A DNA stretch of 36,634 nucleotides from Bacteroidetes bacterium HGW-Bacteroidetes-13 (GCA_002841025.1 PHDQ01000004.1:1-36634); one strand, 5' to 3'. Shown: positions 24,580-35,496, counted from the stretch's first letter. The notes: generated by a model not told the origin, from the letters alone. Made by a program: numbers and translations.

Positions 24580-25205
24580 TGGAAGTAGCAGTATTAGATA
24601 TCAACGGAAAAGAAACCGGCAGAAAAGTTACCTTATCTGACACGGTATTCGCAACAGACCCGAATAATCACGCTTTGTATTTGGATGTCAAACAATATTT
24701 GGCCAATCAAAGACAAGGAACGCACAAATCGAAAGAACGTGCAGAAGTTACCGGAAGTACCAGAAAAATTAAAAAGCAAAAGGGGACAGGTACAGCGCGT
24801 GCTGGCAGCATAAAAAACCCACTTTTTAAAGGTGGTGGAACTGTTTTCGGTCCACGTCCGAGAAGCTATTCGTTCAAGTTGAATAAAAATTTGAAAAAAT
24901 TGGCTCGCAAATCTGCACTCTCTCTTAAAGCAAAAGAAAATGCAATATTTGTACTCGAAAACATTCAGTTTGAGACACCTAAGACCAAGAATTTTATTTC
25001 AGTTTTGAAAGCTTTGGGGATTGAAAATAAAAAATCTTTATTTGTGTTGGGCGATTTAAATAATAATGTATATTTGTCGTCACGCAATTTAGGGCGTACT
25101 AAAGTTGTAACTAATTCAGAATTAAATACATACAGCATTTTAAATGCAAATAGTTTGGTTCTGTTTGAAGGTTCGCTAGAAGGAATTGAATCGAATTTAA
25201 GTTAA
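24579..25205 (+). CDS. rplD: 50S ribosomal protein L4
   Basis: L4, 208 residues, lines the upper nascent-peptide exit tunnel. The extended loop GTGTARAGSIKNPLFKGGG (about 67-86) is the tunnel and macrolide-sensitive region, and it lacks any obvious insertion or deletion. In gammaproteobacteria L4 represses the S10 operon through the leader, so the rpsJ-rplC spacer upstream is a natural place to look for an analogous control. It overlaps rplC by one base. Confidence 0.98.
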   Translation: MEVAVLDINGKETGRKVTLSDTVFATDPNNHALYLDVKQYLANQRQGTHKSKERAEVTGSTRKIKKQKGTGTARAGSIKNPLFKGGGTVFGPRPRSYSFKLNKNLKKLARKSALSLKAKENAIFVLENIQFETPKTKNFISVLKALGIENKKSLFVLGDLNNNVYLSSRNLGRTKVVTNSELNTYSILNANSLVLFEGSLEGIESNLS

Positions 25206-25215
25206 ATAGAAAACG

Positions 25216-25506
25216 ATGAGTATCTTAATTAAACCCATCATTACCGAGAAAGCCAACAAAGCCAGCGAGTTAAACAATCGCTATACTTTTGTTGTAAATC
25301 CAAGCGCGAACAAGATTCAAATCAAAGGAGCTGTTGAGGCTGCTTACGGAGTTTCAGTTACATCAGTGAGGACACTGAATGTTCGTCCGGATCGCAAATC
25401 GCGTTATACCAAAGGCGGAATGATCCAAGGTAAAACAAATGCACAGAAAAAAGCCATCATTACTTTGGCTGAAGGAAACAACATAGATTATTACAGCAAT
25501 ATCTAA
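25216..25506 (+). CDS. rplW: 50S ribosomal protein L23
   Basis: L23, 96 residues, at the tunnel exit where trigger factor and the signal recognition particle dock. [19 protein letters not shown] and the [28 protein letters not shown] region (about 56-83) are typical. It sits 10 nt after rplD and 11 nt before rplB in the standard S10 order. Confidence 0.97.
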   Translation: MSILIKPIITEKANKASELNNRYTFVVNPSANKIQIKGAVEAAYGVSVTSVRTLNVRPDRKSRYTKGGMIQGKTNAQKKAIITLAEGNNIDYYSNI

Positions 25507-25517
25507 GGAAAATAGAA

Positions 25518-26339
25518 ATGTCAGTAAGAAAATTAAAACCAATAACCCCGGGTCAGCGATTTAGAATTGTCAACGAATTTGACGCTGTCACGGCTTCAAA
25601 ACCGGAGAAAAGCTTATTAGCACCTGCTAAAAAGTCTGGCGGTAGAAACGACCGAGGCAAGATGACCATGCGCTATACCGGTGGCGGTCACAAACAACGC
25701 TATCGAATTGTTGATTTTAAACGTGATAAGTCGGGTGTTCCTGCTACGGTTAAGACAATAGAGTATGATCCAAACAGAACAGCTTTTATCGCTTTGTTGA
25801 ATTATGCAGATGGTGAGAAAAGATACATCGTTTCTCCAAACGGATTGAAAGTTGGACAAACGGTAGTTTCCGGAGAAAATTCGGCACCGGAAATCGGAAA
25901 TGCACTTTTGTTGAGTGAAATTCCACTGGGAACCATCATATCTTGCATCGAGCTTCGTCCTGGTCAGGGTGCTATTTTGGCCAGAAGCGCAGGATCTTTC
26001 GCTCAGTTGATGGCTCGTGATGGTAAGTATGCAACCATTAAAATGCCATCCGGAGAAACCCGATTGATATTGGTTACTTGTATGGCTACCATAGGAGCTG
26101 TTTCTAATTCAGATCACCAATTGACTGTTTCCGGTAAAGCCGGTAGAAACAGATGGTTGGGAAGAAGACCAAGAACACGCCCTGTAGCGATGAACCCTGT
26201 CGATCACCCGATGGGTGGTGGTGAAGGACGTGCTTCCGGAGGCCATCCGAGGTCGAGAAAAGGCATTCCTGCAAAAGGATATCGCACACGCTCCAAGACC
26301 AAAGCTACCAATAAATACATTATCGAACGTAGAAAGTAA
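25518..26339 (+). CDS. rplB: 50S ribosomal protein L2
   Basis: L2, 273 residues, needed for subunit association and for the peptidyl transferase centre. [17 protein letters not shown], the SH3-like core and [18 protein letters not shown] are present; the last holds the conserved His next to the catalytic centre. The basic C-terminal tail ([20 protein letters not shown]) is complete. rpsS follows after 8 nt. Confidence 0.98.
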   Translation: MSVRKLKPITPGQRFRIVNEFDAVTASKPEKSLLAPAKKSGGRNDRGKMTMRYTGGGHKQRYRIVDFKRDKSGVPATVKTIEYDPNRTAFIALLNYADGEKRYIVSPNGLKVGQTVVSGENSAPEIGNALLLSEIPLGTIISCIELRPGQGAILARSAGSFAQLMARDGKYATIKMPSGETRLILVTCMATIGAVSNSDHQLTVSGKAGRNRWLGRRPRTRPVAMNPVDHPMGGGEGRASGGHPRSRKGIPAKGYRTRSKTKATNKYIIERRK

Positions 26340-26347
26340 TATAAGTT

Positions 26348-26626
26348 ATGGCAAGATCACTCAAGAAAGGACCTTACGTTCATTTCAAGTTAGAAAAGAA
26401 AATACAAGAAAACGTAGAATCCAACAAGAAAACTGTTCTTAAAACATGGTCTCGGGCATCAATGATAACCCCGGATTTTGTTGGACAAACTTTAGCGGTT
26501 CACAATGGTCGACAATTTATTCCGGTATATGTGACCGAGAATATGGTTGGACATAAATTAGGAGAATTTTCTCCGACACGTACCTTCAGAGGACATGCCG
26601 GAGCTAAAAACAAAGGTAAAAAATAA
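26348..26626 (+). CDS. rpsS: 30S ribosomal protein S19
   Basis: S19, 92 residues, in the 30S head, where it contacts S13 and t[42 protein letters not shown] and [15 protein letters not shown] are diagnostic. It is in the usual position between L2 and L22, 6 nt before rplV. Confidence 0.97.
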   Translation: MARSLKKGPYVHFKLEKKIQENVESNKKTVLKTWSRASMITPDFVGQTLAVHNGRQFIPVYVTENMVGHKLGEFSPTRTFRGHAGAKNKGKK

Positions 26627-26632
26627 TAGGTC

Positions 26633-27046
26633 ATGGGAGTTCGCAAACACGAAAGAGCTAATCAGTTAAAAGAAGCAAAGCGAGATATTGCTTTTGCTAA
26701 ATTGAACAACTGTCCGTCTTCACCTCGCAAAATGCGATTGGTGGCAGATCAAATAAGAGGTCAACATGTGAATAAAGCCATGGCTTTACTCAAATTCAGT
26801 TCAAAAGAAGCCTCTCGAAAATTGGAGAAACTATTGTTATCCGCCATTGCAAACTGGCAAGCCAAAAACGAAGATGCTGATGCAGAAAAAGCTGGCTTGT
26901 TTGTAAGTGAAATAAAAGTTGATGGAGGTACTTTCTTGAAAAGACTTCGTCCGGCTCCACAAGGACGGGCGCATCGCATCAGAAAACGTTCAAATCACGT
27001 TACCCTTGTATTGGGTGCATTCAATAATTCTCAAAGCAAAGCATAA
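26633..27046 (+). CDS. rplV: 50S ribosomal protein L22
   Basis: L22, 137 residues, which spans the 50S subunit and lines the exit tunnel with L4. [15 protein letters not shown] near the N-terminus and the beta-hairpin tip [26 protein letters not shown] mark the family. Its stop overlaps the rpsC ATG by one base (TAATG). Confidence 0.97.
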   Translation: MGVRKHERANQLKEAKRDIAFAKLNNCPSSPRKMRLVADQIRGQHVNKAMALLKFSSKEASRKLEKLLLSAIANWQAKNEDADAEKAGLFVSEIKVDGGTFLKRLRPAPQGRAHRIRKRSNHVTLVLGAFNNSQSKA

Positions 27047-27777
27047 TGGGACAAAAAACCAATCCAATAGGGAATCGTTTAGGAATCATCAGAGGATGGG
27101 AATCTAACTGGTATGGTGGAAATGATTACGGTGACAAATTAGCCGAAGACGACAAAATCAGAAAGTACATTCACGTTCGTTTGGCAAAAGCCAGCGTATC
27201 CCGCGTGATTATTGAGCGGACACTTAAATTGGTAACCGTTACCATCACAACTGCCCGTCCGGGTATTATCATTGGTAAAGGTGGTCAAGAAGTTGACAAA
27301 CTCAAAGAAGAGTTAAAAAAGATTACAGACAAAGATGTTCAACTCAACATTTTTGAAATCAAAAGACCTGAGTTAGACGCATTTTTAGTTGCATCGAGCA
27401 TTGCTCGTCAGATAGAGAACAGGATTTCATACCGCAGAGCCACAAAAATGGCAATTGCAGCATCCATGCGAATGAATGCAGAGGGAATAAAAGTTCAAAT
27501 TTCCGGTCGATTGAACGGTGCGGAAATGGCCAGAAACGAATCCTACAAAGACGGACGCATTCCGTTATCTACTTTTCGTGCAGACATTGACTATGCTTTG
27601 GTAGAGGCGCATACTACTTATGGTAGATTGGGTATAAAAGTATGGATTATGAAAGGGGAAGTTTACGGTAAAAGAGAATTATCACCATTGGTTGGTCTTT
27701 CTAAAAAAACCGGAGGCAAAGAGCAACAACAACCATCTTCTAAAGGTGGAGCGTCCAAACAAAGAAGAAGAAAATAA
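27046..27777 (+). CDS. rpsC: 30S ribosomal protein S3
   Basis: S3, 243 residues, at the mRNA entry site with helicase activity. An N-terminal [13 protein letters not shown] is followed by a KH domain ([20 protein letters not shown], about 75-95) and the S3 C-terminal domain ([31 protein letters not shown]). The last 30 residues are a basic, Gln-rich tail ([19 protein letters not shown]) typical of extended Bacteroidota S3. Confidence 0.98.
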   Translation: MGQKTNPIGNRLGIIRGWESNWYGGNDYGDKLAEDDKIRKYIHVRLAKASVSRVIIERTLKLVTVTITTARPGIIIGKGGQEVDKLKEELKKITDKDVQLNIFEIKRPELDAFLVASSIARQIENRISYRRATKMAIAASMRMNAEGIKVQISGRLNGAEMARNESYKDGRIPLSTFRADIDYALVEAHTTYGRLGIKVWIMKGEVYGKRELSPLVGLSKKTGGKEQQQPSSKGGASKQRRRK

Positions 27778-27803
27778 AAGTTATTTAAGAAACGTAAAGA
27801 GCC

Positions 27804-28223
27804 ATGTTACAGCCAAAAAGAACCAAATATCGCAAGCAGCAGAAAGGCAAGATGAAAGGCATTTCGCAACGCGGACATCTCCTTTCAAACGGAATGTTTG
27901 GTATCAAAGCCCTTGATTCTGTTTTTATTACATCTAGACAGATTGAAGCCGCCCGTATTGCCGCAACCCGATTCATGAAAAGAGAAGGTCAATTGTGGAT
28001 AAAAATATTTCCGGATAAACCAATAACCAAAAAGCCACTCGAGGTTCGTATGGGTAAAGGAAAAGGTGCCGTTGAATATTGGGTAGCCATTGTAAAACCA
28101 GGCAGGATTTTGTTTGAAGTAGGTGGTGTACCGCTTGATGTTGCTAAAGAAGCACTTCGGTTGGCGGCACAAAAATTACCTACCAAAACCAGATTTATCA
28201 TTGCAAACGATTATCAAGCTTAA
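27804..28223 (+). CDS. rplP: 50S ribosomal protein L16
   Basis: L16, 139 residues, which positions the A-site tRNA and completes late 50S assembly. [42 protein letters not shown] and [19 protein letters not shown] are conserved, including the Arg of MGKGKG that is hydroxylated in some bacteria. It lies 26 nt after rpsC. Confidence 0.97.
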   Translation: MLQPKRTKYRKQQKGKMKGISQRGHLLSNGMFGIKALDSVFITSRQIEAARIAATRFMKREGQLWIKIFPDKPITKKPLEVRMGKGKGAVEYWVAIVKPGRILFEVGGVPLDVAKEALRLAAQKLPTKTRFIIANDYQA

Positions 28224-28234
28224 TCGAAACTAAC

Positions 28235-28426
28235 ATGAAACAATCAGAAGTAAGCAAATTGAATGTTCAGGAGTTGACAGATAAACTCCAAGAATTTCAA
28301 AAAAAATATACGGATTTGAAAGTTGCTCACGCCATCACTCCGTTAGAAAACCCTGTCCAATTGCGCGCCATCCGAAAAACGGTTGCTCGCATTCAAACAG
28401 CACTCACGCAAAGAGAACTCCAATAA
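28235..28426 (+). CDS. rpmC: 50S ribosomal protein L29
   Basis: L29, 63 residues, a two-helix protein near the tunnel exit beside L23. MKQSEVSKLNVQELTDKLQEFQKKY and NPVQLRAIRKTVARIQTAL fit the family. It is small but in the invariant L16-L29-S17 position. Confidence 0.95.
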   Translation: MKQSEVSKLNVQELTDKLQEFQKKYTDLKVAHAITPLENPVQLRAIRKTVARIQTALTQRELQ

Positions 28427-28441
28427 TTCAAGTTATCCAAG

Positions 28442-28696
28442 ATGGAAAGAAATTTAAGAAAAGAACGAATCGGTGTTGTTACCAGTAATAAAATGGTTAA
28501 ATCCATTGTGGTTGCCGAAGTTGAACGAGTCAAACACCCGCTATACGGTAAGTTCGTTCTCAAAACCAAAAAATATGTTGCACACGATGAGAAAAACGAA
28601 TGCAACATAGGAGATACCGTAAAAATTATGGAAACTCGTCCGCTCAGCAAGTCAAAATGTTGGAGGTTAGTTGAAATCATTGAAAGAGCTAAGTAA
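28442..28696 (+). CDS. rpsQ: 30S ribosomal protein S17
   Basis: S17, 84 residues, an OB-fold protein binding the 16S 5' domain. [22 protein letters not shown] and [34 protein letters not shown] are diagnostic. rplN begins 2 nt after its stop. Confidence 0.96.
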   Translation: MERNLRKERIGVVTSNKMVKSIVVAEVERVKHPLYGKFVLKTKKYVAHDEKNECNIGDTVKIMETRPLSKSKCWRLVEIIERAK

Positions 28697-28698
28697 TT

Positions 28699-29067
28699 AT
28701 GATACAGCAAGAATCAAGGCTTAAAGTAGCCGACAATACCGGTGCCAAAGAAGTTCTGACTATCCGCGTTTTGGGTGGTACAGCAAGAAGATATGCATCT
28801 GTTGGAGATAAAATCGTTGTTACCGTAAAAGATGCAACGCCAAACGGAACCGTTAAAAAAGGTCAAGTTTCAACTGCGGTTGTAGTACGTACCTTGAAAG
28901 AAGTGCGTCGTGCAGACGGATCATACATTCGCTTCGATGACAACGCCTGCGTGTTGCTCAATGCAGCTGGTGAGATGAGAGGGACACGTGTTTTCGGACC
29001 CGTAGCTCGCGAATTGAGAGAAAAACAATTCATGAAAATTGTTTCATTGGCACCCGAAGTGCTTTAA
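28699..29067 (+). CDS. rplN: 50S ribosomal protein L14
   Basis: L14, 122 residues, at the subunit interface next to L19 and the site used by the silencing factor Rsf[46 protein letters not shown] and [14 protein letters not shown] are conserved. The length matches the family exactly. Confidence 0.98.
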   Translation: MIQQESRLKVADNTGAKEVLTIRVLGGTARRYASVGDKIVVTVKDATPNGTVKKGQVSTAVVVRTLKEVRRADGSYIRFDDNACVLLNAAGEMRGTRVFGPVARELREKQFMKIVSLAPEVL

Positions 29068-29074
29068 TATTTGA

Positions 29075-29395
29075 ATGACCATGAAAAAATTTAAAATAAA
29101 AGCCGGTGATGTTGTCCGTGTTACAACCGGAGAACACAAAAACACGGAAGGAAAAGTTTTAAAGGTTTTGGTAAAAACCGATAAAGCCTTGGTAGAAGGT
29201 GTCAACATGGTTTCTAAACACACGAAACCAAGTGCTAAAAACCCACAAGGAGGAATTAAAAAAATGGAAGCTCCTATTCATATTTCCAATGTTGCCCTGA
29301 TTGATTCAAAATCAGGTAAAACCACACGAGTCGGTTTCAGAACAGAAGATGGGAAAAAAGTAAGATTTTCTAAGCGATCAAATCAATCAATATAG
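29075..29395 (+). CDS. rplX: 50S ribosomal protein L24
   Basis: L24, 106 residues, a KOW-motif initiator of 50S assembly. [24 protein letters not shown] is the KOW motif, and [24 protein letters not shown] follows. Two in-frame ATGs six nt apart (29075 and 29081) could serve; the second gives MKKFKIKAG, closer to typical starts. Confidence 0.96.
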   Translation: MTMKKFKIKAGDVVRVTTGEHKNTEGKVLKVLVKTDKALVEGVNMVSKHTKPSAKNPQGGIKKMEAPIHISNVALIDSKSGKTTRVGFRTEDGKKVRFSKRSNQSI

Positions 29396-29397
29396 TT

Positions 29398-29949
29398 ATG
29401 GCTTATCTACCTAGACTTAAACAAGAATACAGAGAGCGTGTGGTAACGGCTCTGACCAACGAATTTGGTTATAAAAACGTTATGCAGGTTCCTAAATTGG
29501 AAAAAATCGTTCTATCTAGAGGTGTGGGCGGAGCTGTTGCGGATAAAAAACTAATCGATTATACAGTCGATGAGTTGACCAAAATTTCTGGTCAAAAAGC
29601 AGTAGCCACCATTTCTAAAAAGGACGTTGCAAACTTCAAACTCCGAAAAGGAATGGCCATTGGTGCCAGAGTAACACTACGCGGAGATCGTATGTACGAA
29701 TTTCTCGATAGATTAATCACAACAGCTTTGCCTCGTGTCCGCGATTTTAGCGGCATCAAAGCCACCGGATTCGACGGAAGAGGAAATTATAATTTGGGCA
29801 TCACAGAACAAATTATTTTTCCAGAAATCGACATCGATAAAGTGAACAAAATTTCAGGTCTTGACATCACGTTTGTGACCAATGCAAATACAGATAAAGA
29901 AGCAAAATCATTGCTAAGCGAACTCGGTTTACCTTTTAAAAAGAACTAA
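29398..29949 (+). CDS. rplE: 50S ribosomal protein L5
   Basis: L5, 183 residues, binder of 5S rRNA and part of the B1b intersubunit bridge. [32 protein letters not shown] and the ending [23 protein letters not shown] are characteristic. It starts 2 nt after rplX. Confidence 0.98.
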   Translation: MAYLPRLKQEYRERVVTALTNEFGYKNVMQVPKLEKIVLSRGVGGAVADKKLIDYTVDELTKISGQKAVATISKKDVANFKLRKGMAIGARVTLRGDRMYEFLDRLITTALPRVRDFSGIKATGFDGRGNYNLGITEQIIFPEIDIDKVNKISGLDITFVTNANTDKEAKSLLSELGLPFKKN

Positions 29950-29952
29950 GAT

Positions 29953-30222
29953 ATGGCTAAAGAATCCATGAAAGCACGCGAAGTTAAACGCCAAAAATTG
30001 GTTGACAAATTCGCAAAAAAGAGAAAAGAAGCACTTGAAGCCGGAGATTATCAAGCTTTACAGCTAATCCCAAAAAATGCTTCACCCGTTAGATTGCACA
30101 ATAGATGTAAACTCACCGGTCGCCCAAAAGGATATATGAGAATATTCGGATTATCTCGTGTAACTTTCCGTGAAATGGCCAATCAAGGTCTTATCCCGGG
30201 TGTCAGAAAAGCAAGTTGGTAA
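29953..30222 (+). CDS. rpsN: 30S ribosomal protein S14, zinc-independent form
   Basis: S14, 89 residues, in the 30S head. [32 protein letters not shown] identifies it. Only one Cys is present and the paired CxxC motifs of the short, zinc-binding form are missing, so this is the longer C-minus form. The C-terminal SW is the normal end. rpsH begins 22 nt later. Confidence 0.96.
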   Translation: MAKESMKAREVKRQKLVDKFAKKRKEALEAGDYQALQLIPKNASPVRLHNRCKLTGRPKGYMRIFGLSRVTFREMANQGLIPGVRKASW

Positions 30223-30244
30223 TAAAGGAAATAAAGAAACAGAT

Positions 30245-30643
30245 ATGAATACAGATCCTATTGCAGATTATCTTACCAGAATTAGAAATGCCGTGAATGC
30301 CAAACACAGAGTGGTTGAAATTCCTGCGTCTAAATTTAAAAAAGAGATTACCAAAATTCTTTTTGACCAAGGGTATATTTTAAGTTATAAATTTGAAGAT
30401 GATTCCGTACAAGGTACGATTAAAATCGCTTTAAAATATGATGCCGTGACCAAAGAACCGGTTATCAAACAAATTCAACGCATCAGCAAACCGGGCCTTA
30501 GAAAATATTCCGGAGCGCATGGTGTACCCCGAATTCTCAATGGACTTGGAATCGCCATCGTGTCAACATCAAAAGGATTGATGACCGGCAAACAAGCTCG
30601 TCAAGAGAATGTAGGTGGAGAAGTTGTGTGTTACGTTTATTAA
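30245..30643 (+). CDS. rpsH: 30S ribosomal protein S8
   Basis: S8, 132 residues from the ATG at 30245, a central-domain 16S binder and in Escherichia coli the repressor of the spc operon. [16 protein letters not shown] at the start and [20 protein letters not shown] near the end are diagnostic. An open frame upstream of this ATG overlaps rpsN and has no S8 similarity, so it is excluded. Confidence 0.97.
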   Translation: MNTDPIADYLTRIRNAVNAKHRVVEIPASKFKKEITKILFDQGYILSYKFEDDSVQGTIKIALKYDAVTKEPVIKQIQRISKPGLRKYSGAHGVPRILNGLGIAIVSTSKGLMTGKQARQENVGGEVVCYVY

Positions 30644-30662
30644 TATAAATAGTTTAGACATC

Positions 30663-31205
30663 ATGTCAAGAATAGGTAAAAACCCGATCACAATCCCTCA
30701 AGGTGTAAGCATTGAGATAGCTGATAACGTGGTAAAAGTAAAAGGCAAACTCGGTGAGCTTTCGCAGCATTATTCGGATGTATCTATCAAAATAGAGGAC
30801 GGAAAAGTAATCGTAGAAAGACCTTCAGATTCTAAAGATCATACGGCCAAACACGGTTTGTATCGTTCGTTGATCAACAATATGGTCAACGGTGTATCTG
30901 TAGGTTTTACAAAAGAACTCGAATTGGTTGGCGTTGGTTACAGAGCTTCCAATCAAGGACAGAAACTCGAATTGGCTTTAGGCTTTTCTCACGGTATCGT
31001 TTTTGAAATTGCCTCCGAAGTGAAAATTGAAACGGTCACTGAAAAAGGTAAAAATCCGATTGTTAAATTGGCTTCACATGACCGACAACTGTTGGGTCAC
31101 GTAGCCGCTAAAATCAGGTCTTTCAGAAAACCGGAGCCTTATAAAGGAAAAGGAATCAAATTTGTTGGCGAACAACTTAGAAGAAAAGCAGGTAAATCAG
31201 CGTAA
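30663..31205 (+). CDS. rplF: 50S ribosomal protein L6
   Basis: L6, 180 residues from the ATG at 30663 ([12 protein letters not shown]), near the factor-binding site. Two L6 repeats are seen, the second with [20 protein letters not shown] and [30 protein letters not shown]. An upstream in-frame start would overlap rpsH and lacks homology. Confidence 0.98.
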   Translation: MSRIGKNPITIPQGVSIEIADNVVKVKGKLGELSQHYSDVSIKIEDGKVIVERPSDSKDHTAKHGLYRSLINNMVNGVSVGFTKELELVGVGYRASNQGQKLELALGFSHGIVFEIASEVKIETVTEKGKNPIVKLASHDRQLLGHVAAKIRSFRKPEPYKGKGIKFVGEQLRRKAGKSA

Positions 31206-31216
31206 AAAGTATCAAA

Positions 31217-31573
31217 ATGGCATTAGCAAATAACAAAAGAAGACAACGTATTCATTACAGAATTCGCAAAATTGTCAGCGGAACTTCCGCCAGGCCTCGA
31301 CTTGCTGTATTCAGAAGCAACGCTGAAATTTACGCGCAAGTAATCGATGATGTGAATAAAGTAACCTTAGTTGCCGCTTCATCAAGAGATAAAGACATAC
31401 TCTCTGCAACAGGCACCAAAACCGATAAAGCAGCACTTGTCGGTAAATTAATTGCCCAACGCGCAAAAGACAAAGGGATTGAAACAATCGCTTTCGACAG
31501 AGGTGGCTATCTATATCACGGACGTATCAAATCATTAGCAGAAGGCGCCAGAGAAGGCGGACTTAAATTCTAA
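31217..31573 (+). CDS. rplR: 50S ribosomal protein L18
   Basis: L18, 118 residues, which with L5 carries 5S rRNA into the central protuberance. [20 protein letters not shown] and [26 protein letters not shown] are conserved. It is in the standard spc order, 5 nt before rpsE. Confidence 0.97.
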   Translation: MALANNKRRQRIHYRIRKIVSGTSARPRLAVFRSNAEIYAQVIDDVNKVTLVAASSRDKDILSATGTKTDKAALVGKLIAQRAKDKGIETIAFDRGGYLYHGRIKSLAEGAREGGLKF

Positions 31574-31578
31574 GCATT

Positions 31579-32103
31579 ATGTTGGATAAATATAAAAACG
31601 TAGAACACGTAAAACCAAGTGGAATCGAATTGAAAGATCGTTTGGTTGGCGTACAGAGAGTTACTAAAGTAACAAAAGGTGGACGTGCATTCGGTTTTTC
31701 TGCTATCGTTGTGGTAGGAGATGAACACGGTGTAGTCGGACAAGGTCTTGGGAAATCTAAAGAAGTCGCTGATGCAATCGCTAAAGCAGTCGAAGATGCC
31801 AAGAAAAACTTGGTTCGCATACCCCTTAAAAACGCAACACTTCCTCACGAACAAAAAGGTAAGTTTGGCGGTGCTCGTGTCAACCTGCTTCCGGCAGCTC
31901 CCGGTACTGGTGTGATAGCTGGTGGTGCAGTAAGGGCAGTACTTGAGGCAGTCGGTGTACATGATGTATTGTCTAAATCTCAAGGTTCATCAAACCCGCA
32001 CAATGTGGTCAAAGCAACTTTTGATGCTTTGTTGCAGTTGAGAAGCGCACACCGTGTTGCACAACAAAGAGGCATCTCTTTAGATAAAGTTTTTAAAGGA
32101 TAA
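31579..32103 (+). CDS. rpsE: 30S ribosomal protein S5
   Basis: S5, 174 residues, at the mRNA entry channel and important for accuracy. The double-stranded RNA-binding-like N-terminal part ([27 protein letters not shown]) and the C-terminal [24 protein letters not shown] are present. The loop altered in spectinomycin resistance (VTKGGR) looks wild type. Confidence 0.98.
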   Translation: MLDKYKNVEHVKPSGIELKDRLVGVQRVTKVTKGGRAFGFSAIVVVGDEHGVVGQGLGKSKEVADAIAKAVEDAKKNLVRIPLKNATLPHEQKGKFGGARVNLLPAAPGTGVIAGGAVRAVLEAVGVHDVLSKSQGSSNPHNVVKATFDALLQLRSAHRVAQQRGISLDKVFKG

Positions 32104-32115
32104 TACCAAGATACC

Positions 32116-32298
32116 ATGACAAAGTTAAAAGTAACAAAAGTAAAAAGCAGTATTAACCGCCCCGAAACACAGAAAAGAACATTGGAGTCTTTGGGTCTCG
32201 GAAAAACTGGTTCATCTGTTTTACACGATAACACTCCGTCAGTGTTGGGCATGATTAACAAGGTAAAACATTTGATTTCTGTTGAAGAAGTAAAGTAA
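32116..32298 (+). CDS. rpmD: 50S ribosomal protein L30
   Basis: L30, 60 residues. KVTKVKSSINRPETQKRTLESLGLGK and SVLGMINKVKHLISVEE are diagnostic. It is followed by a 114-nt spacer with no gene; the only feature there is a weak hairpin near 32367-32387, and a new promoter is not apparent. Confidence 0.95.
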   Translation: MTKLKVTKVKSSINRPETQKRTLESLGLGKTGSSVLHDNTPSVLGMINKVKHLISVEEVK

Positions 32299-32412
32299 AG
32301 ATAAGAAGTAAACCATCACAATTTAGTTGGCAACAATTAGAATTATTAATGGCAAATTTCACCTGACCGACCGTTTAAGCGGGTCTGAAAAAAATATAAA
32401 ATAAATTAACAG

Positions 32413-32862
32413 ATGAATTTAAGTAACTTACAACCGGCAATCGGTTCTACGCACAATCAAAACAAACGTCTTGGACGCGGACAAGGTTCCGGCAAAGGTG
32501 GAACTGCCTCACGTGGTCACAAGGGAGCCAAATCTCGTTCAGGTTATTCCAAAAAAATAGGCTTTGAAGGTGGTCAAATGCCATTGCAAAGACGCGTTCC
32601 TAAGTTTGGTTTCACCAACATCAACAGAGTAGAATACCAAGGAATCAATTTGGATGTTTTGCAACAATTGGTCGAGAAAACCAATTTAAAAGAAATCAAC
32701 CACCAAGTTTTGGTCGCCAATAAACTAGCCACCAAAAACGATTTGATTAAAATTCTTGGAAGAGGTGTATTGAAAGCAAAAATTCAGGTAACCGCACACA
32801 AATTTACAGCTACCGCCAAAGCAGCTATCGAAGCCGCCGGTGGAGAAGTCAAATCGCTTTAA
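32413..32862 (+). CDS. rplO: 50S ribosomal protein L15
   Basis: L15, 149 residues, an internal 50S scaffold protein. The glycine-rich basic arm RLGRGQGSGKGGTASRGHKG followed by RSGYSKKIGFEGGQMPLQRR and PKFGF is the family signature. It is 9 nt before secY, the usual coupling. Confidence 0.97.
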   Translation: MNLSNLQPAIGSTHNQNKRLGRGQGSGKGGTASRGHKGAKSRSGYSKKIGFEGGQMPLQRRVPKFGFTNINRVEYQGINLDVLQQLVEKTNLKEINHQVLVANKLATKNDLIKILGRGVLKAKIQVTAHKFTATAKAAIEAAGGEVKSL

Positions 32863-32871
32863 TAGAGAAGA

Positions 32872-34212
32872 ATGAAATTCATAGAGACCCTCAAGAATAT
32901 TTGGAAAATAGAAGCATTAAGAAGTCGCATTTTAGTGACCTTGGGTTTTCTTTTGGTTTATCGTTTTGGTGCGCATATTCCGCTACCCGGAATTGATGCT
33001 TCTCAACTAAATCAGTTGGCCACCAACACGCAGAGTGGTTTGCTTGGATTGTTAAACGCCTTTACCGGCGGTGCTTTTGCAAAAGCCTCTATCTTAGCAT
33101 TGGGAATTATGCCCTATATTTCCGCTTCTATTGTTGTACAATTAATGGGTATCGCGGTTCCTTACCTTCAAAAACTGCAAAAAGAAGGTGAAAGCGGAAG
33201 AAAAAAACTCAATCAAATAACACGTTGGCTCACCATCGCTATTACATTGGTTCAGGCACCCAGCTATTTGGCAAGCCTTCCTGCATTGGGTATTCCTGAG
33301 AGCGCATTTTTATTAGGTTATAGCACTTTGTTTTGGACTTCATCCATCATTATTTTAACCACCGGGACTGTATTTGCCATGTGGTTGGGGGAGAAAATTA
33401 CAGACAAAGGTATCGGAAACGGTATATCACTCCTCATCATGGTTGGGATCATCGCTCGCATGCCAGTTGCTTTTATACAGGAATTTTCATCTAGGGTTAC
33501 GGAGTCAAATGGTGGCTTGATACTCATATTAATCGAGGTTGTTATATGGTTATTGGTCATTATGGCTTCTATCATGTTGGTGTTGGCAGTTCGTCAAATA
33601 CCGGTTCAATATGCCCGTAGATCAGCTACAGGTGTGATGGAAAAAAATGTTGCCGGAAGCCGTCAATACATCCCTTTGAAATTAAATGCATCAGGGGTAA
33701 TGCCTATCATTTTTGCGCAAGCAATTATGTTTATCCCCGCAGCAGTGATTGGTCTCTCAGAATCCGACACGGCTCAATCTTTCACAGCAGCACTCAGCAA
33801 TATTTTCGGGTTTTGGTACAATCTATTGTTCGCAGTTCTCATCATATTGTTTACTTATTTTTATACTGCAATAACAGTACCTACCAATAAGATGGCAGAT
33901 GATTTAAAAAGAAGCGGTGGTTTTATTCCCGGTATTAGACCCGGAAAAGAAACTTCTGAATATTTGGATAAAATTATGTCTCAAATAACATTTCCAGGGT
34001 CTTTGTTCTTAGCATTGGTGGCTATCATGCCGGCCTTTGTTGTGAACATAGTGGGAATTCAGCAAAGCTGGGCTTTATTTTATGGAGGAACTTCTTTGCT
34101 TATCCTTGTTGGGGTTGCAATTGACACACTTCAACAAGTAAATTCGTATTTGTTGAATAAACATTACGATGGTTTGATGAAAACAGGGAAAAACAGAAAA
34201 GCAATAGCATAA
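32872..34212 (+). CDS. secY: Preprotein translocase subunit SecY
   Basis: SecY, 446 residues, the ten-helix channel of the Sec translocon in the inner membrane. The plug-region start [13 protein letters not shown] and the segment [21 protein letters not shown] (about 71-91) are hallmarks. The cytoplasmic loop with YARR (about 248) and the C-terminal loop [19 protein letters not shown] (about 350-368) are also present; these basic loops contact SecA and the ribosome. adk and map, which often follow secY, are missing here. Confidence 0.98.
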   Translation: MKFIETLKNIWKIEALRSRILVTLGFLLVYRFGAHIPLPGIDASQLNQLATNTQSGLLGLLNAFTGGAFAKASILALGIMPYISASIVVQLMGIAVPYLQKLQKEGESGRKKLNQITRWLTIAITLVQAPSYLASLPALGIPESAFLLGYSTLFWTSSIIILTTGTVFAMWLGEKITDKGIGNGISLLIMVGIIARMPVAFIQEFSSRVTESNGGLILILIEVVIWLLVIMASIMLVLAVRQIPVQYARRSATGVMEKNVAGSRQYIPLKLNASGVMPIIFAQAIMFIPAAVIGLSESDTAQSFTAALSNIFGFWYNLLFAVLIILFTYFYTAITVPTNKMADDLKRSGGFIPGIRPGKETSEYLDKIMSQITFPGSLFLALVAIMPAFVVNIVGIQQSWALFYGGTSLLILVGVAIDTLQQVNSYLLNKHYDGLMKTGKNRKAIA

Positions 34213-34216
34213 ATAT

Positions 34217-34432
34217 ATGGCAAAACAATCAGCAATCGAACAAGACGGTACCATTATCGAAGCCTTGTCAAATGCAATGTTTCGAGTAGAATTGGAAAAC
34301 GGCCATGTTGTGACTGCTCATATCTCCGGAAAGATGAGAATGCACTACATCAAATTGTTACCCGGTGATAAAGTAAAATTAGAAATGAGTCCGTACGATC
34401 TTTCAAAAGCACGTATAACTTACAGATACTAA
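34217..34432 (+). CDS. infA: Translation initiation factor IF-1
   Basis: IF-1, 71 residues, an OB-fold factor that occupies the A site during initiation. [27 protein letters not shown] and [24 protein letters not shown] are conserved. It follows secY by 4 nt, and an 89-nt spacer separates it from rpmJ. Confidence 0.97.
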   Translation: MAKQSAIEQDGTIIEALSNAMFRVELENGHVVTAHISGKMRMHYIKLLPGDKVKLEMSPYDLSKARITYRY

Positions 34433-34521
34433 AAAATAAGTAATTAAACGCCTGCGGAAAGCATTTTTTAAATGATAAAAGCACGTTACACACTACCGAC
34501 AAAAGAATAATACATAAAAAG

Positions 34522-34638
34522 ATGAAAGTAAGAACATCAATCAAAAAGAGAAGTGCCGAGTGCAAAATTGTACGTCGCAAGGGACGTTTATACGTCATCA
34601 ATAAATTAAATCCGAGATTTAAACAAAGACAAGGTTAA
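34522..34638 (+). CDS. rpmJ: 50S ribosomal protein L36, zinc-free form
   Basis: L36, only 38 residues, starting [20 protein letters not shown] and ending NPRFKQRQG. In zinc-binding L36 three Cys and one His hold the metal; here the first Cys is Ser11, the third is Asn and the His is Phe, leaving only Cys14. This is the C-minus form seen in Bacteroidota. rpsM begins 2 nt after the stop. Confidence 0.96.
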   Translation: MKVRTSIKKRSAECKIVRRKGRLYVINKLNPRFKQRQG

Positions 34639-34640
34639 TT

Positions 34641-35015
34641 ATGGCAAGAATTTCAGGGGTTGATTTACCCAAGCAAAAACGTGGCGTGATCGCTTTGACC
34701 TATATTTTCGGTATAGGTAGAAGTAGAGCCAAAGAAATTTTGGCGAAAGCCGGAGTTGATGAAAACACAAAAGTTCTAGATTGGAATGACGACGCAATCG
34801 CAGGTATTCGCGACGCAGTCAGTTATTACAAAATTGAAGGTGAACTTCGCTCGGAAATCCAATTACACATCAAACGATTGATGGATATCGGATGCTACCG
34901 AGGTATCAGACACCGTTTGGGTCTTCCACTCAGAGGTCAACGTACCAAAAACAATTCAAGAACCCGAAAAGGGAAAAGAAAAACAGTTGCTAACAAGAAG
35001 AAAGTAACTAAATAA
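34641..35015 (+). CDS. rpsM: 30S ribosomal protein S13
   Basis: S13, 124 residues, in the 30S head, forming bridges B1a/B1b and touching P-site t[31 protein letters not shown] and [26 protein letters not shown] are diagnostic, and the tail is basic. It opens the alpha-type segment. Confidence 0.98.
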   Translation: MARISGVDLPKQKRGVIALTYIFGIGRSRAKEILAKAGVDENTKVLDWNDDAIAGIRDAVSYYKIEGELRSEIQLHIKRLMDIGCYRGIRHRLGLPLRGQRTKNNSRTRKGKRKTVANKKKVTK

Positions 35016-35023
35016 TAGTTAAT

Positions 35024-35407
35024 ATGGCAAAGACAACCACAAAAAAACGCAAAGTCATTGTTGAGGCTAGCGGAGAAGCACATGTTAGCGCTTCTTTCAA
35101 CAACATTATCATTGCTTTAACCAACAAAAAAGGTGAAGTAATTTCTTGGTCATCTGCAGGGAAAATGGGTTTTAGAGGTTCTAAGAAAAACACGCCGTAT
35201 GCTGCACAATTAGCCGCCGAAGACGCATCAAAAGTAGCGCAAGAAGCCGGTTTGAGAAAGGTAAAAGTATTTGTAAAAGGCCCAGGTAACGGAAGAGAAT
35301 CTGCCATCAGAAGCATTCACAACAGCGGTATCGAAGTTACCGAAATAGTTGACGTTACGCCAATGCCACACAACGGATGCCGTCCACCAAAAAGAAGAAG
35401 AGTTTAA
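35024..35407 (+). CDS. rpsK: 30S ribosomal protein S11
   Basis: S11, 127 residues, on the 30S platform next to the mRNA exit. [40 protein letters not shown] (about 24-63) and the ending [13 protein letters not shown] identify it. An 89-nt spacer without a gene precedes rpsD. Confidence 0.98.
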   Translation: MAKTTTKKRKVIVEASGEAHVSASFNNIIIALTNKKGEVISWSSAGKMGFRGSKKNTPYAAQLAAEDASKVAQEAGLRKVKVFVKGPGNGRESAIRSIHNSGIEVTEIVDVTPMPHNGCRPPKRRRV

Positions 35408-35496
35408 ACTATTTTTAATATTAATTCCAACATCCGCAAAACGTCGGCGAAGGACAGACCTTAATTCACGACAGCGAATGTTTAATCCAAATCCCT

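Noticed and set aside
32299-32412. The rpmD-rplO spacer as a promoter or terminator region
   Set aside because: There is only a weak, bulged hairpin followed by A on the plus strand, and no TAnnTTTG element.
34433-34521. The infA-rpmJ spacer as a place for a hidden gene
   Set aside because: No convincing reading frame was found before the rpmJ ATG at 34522.
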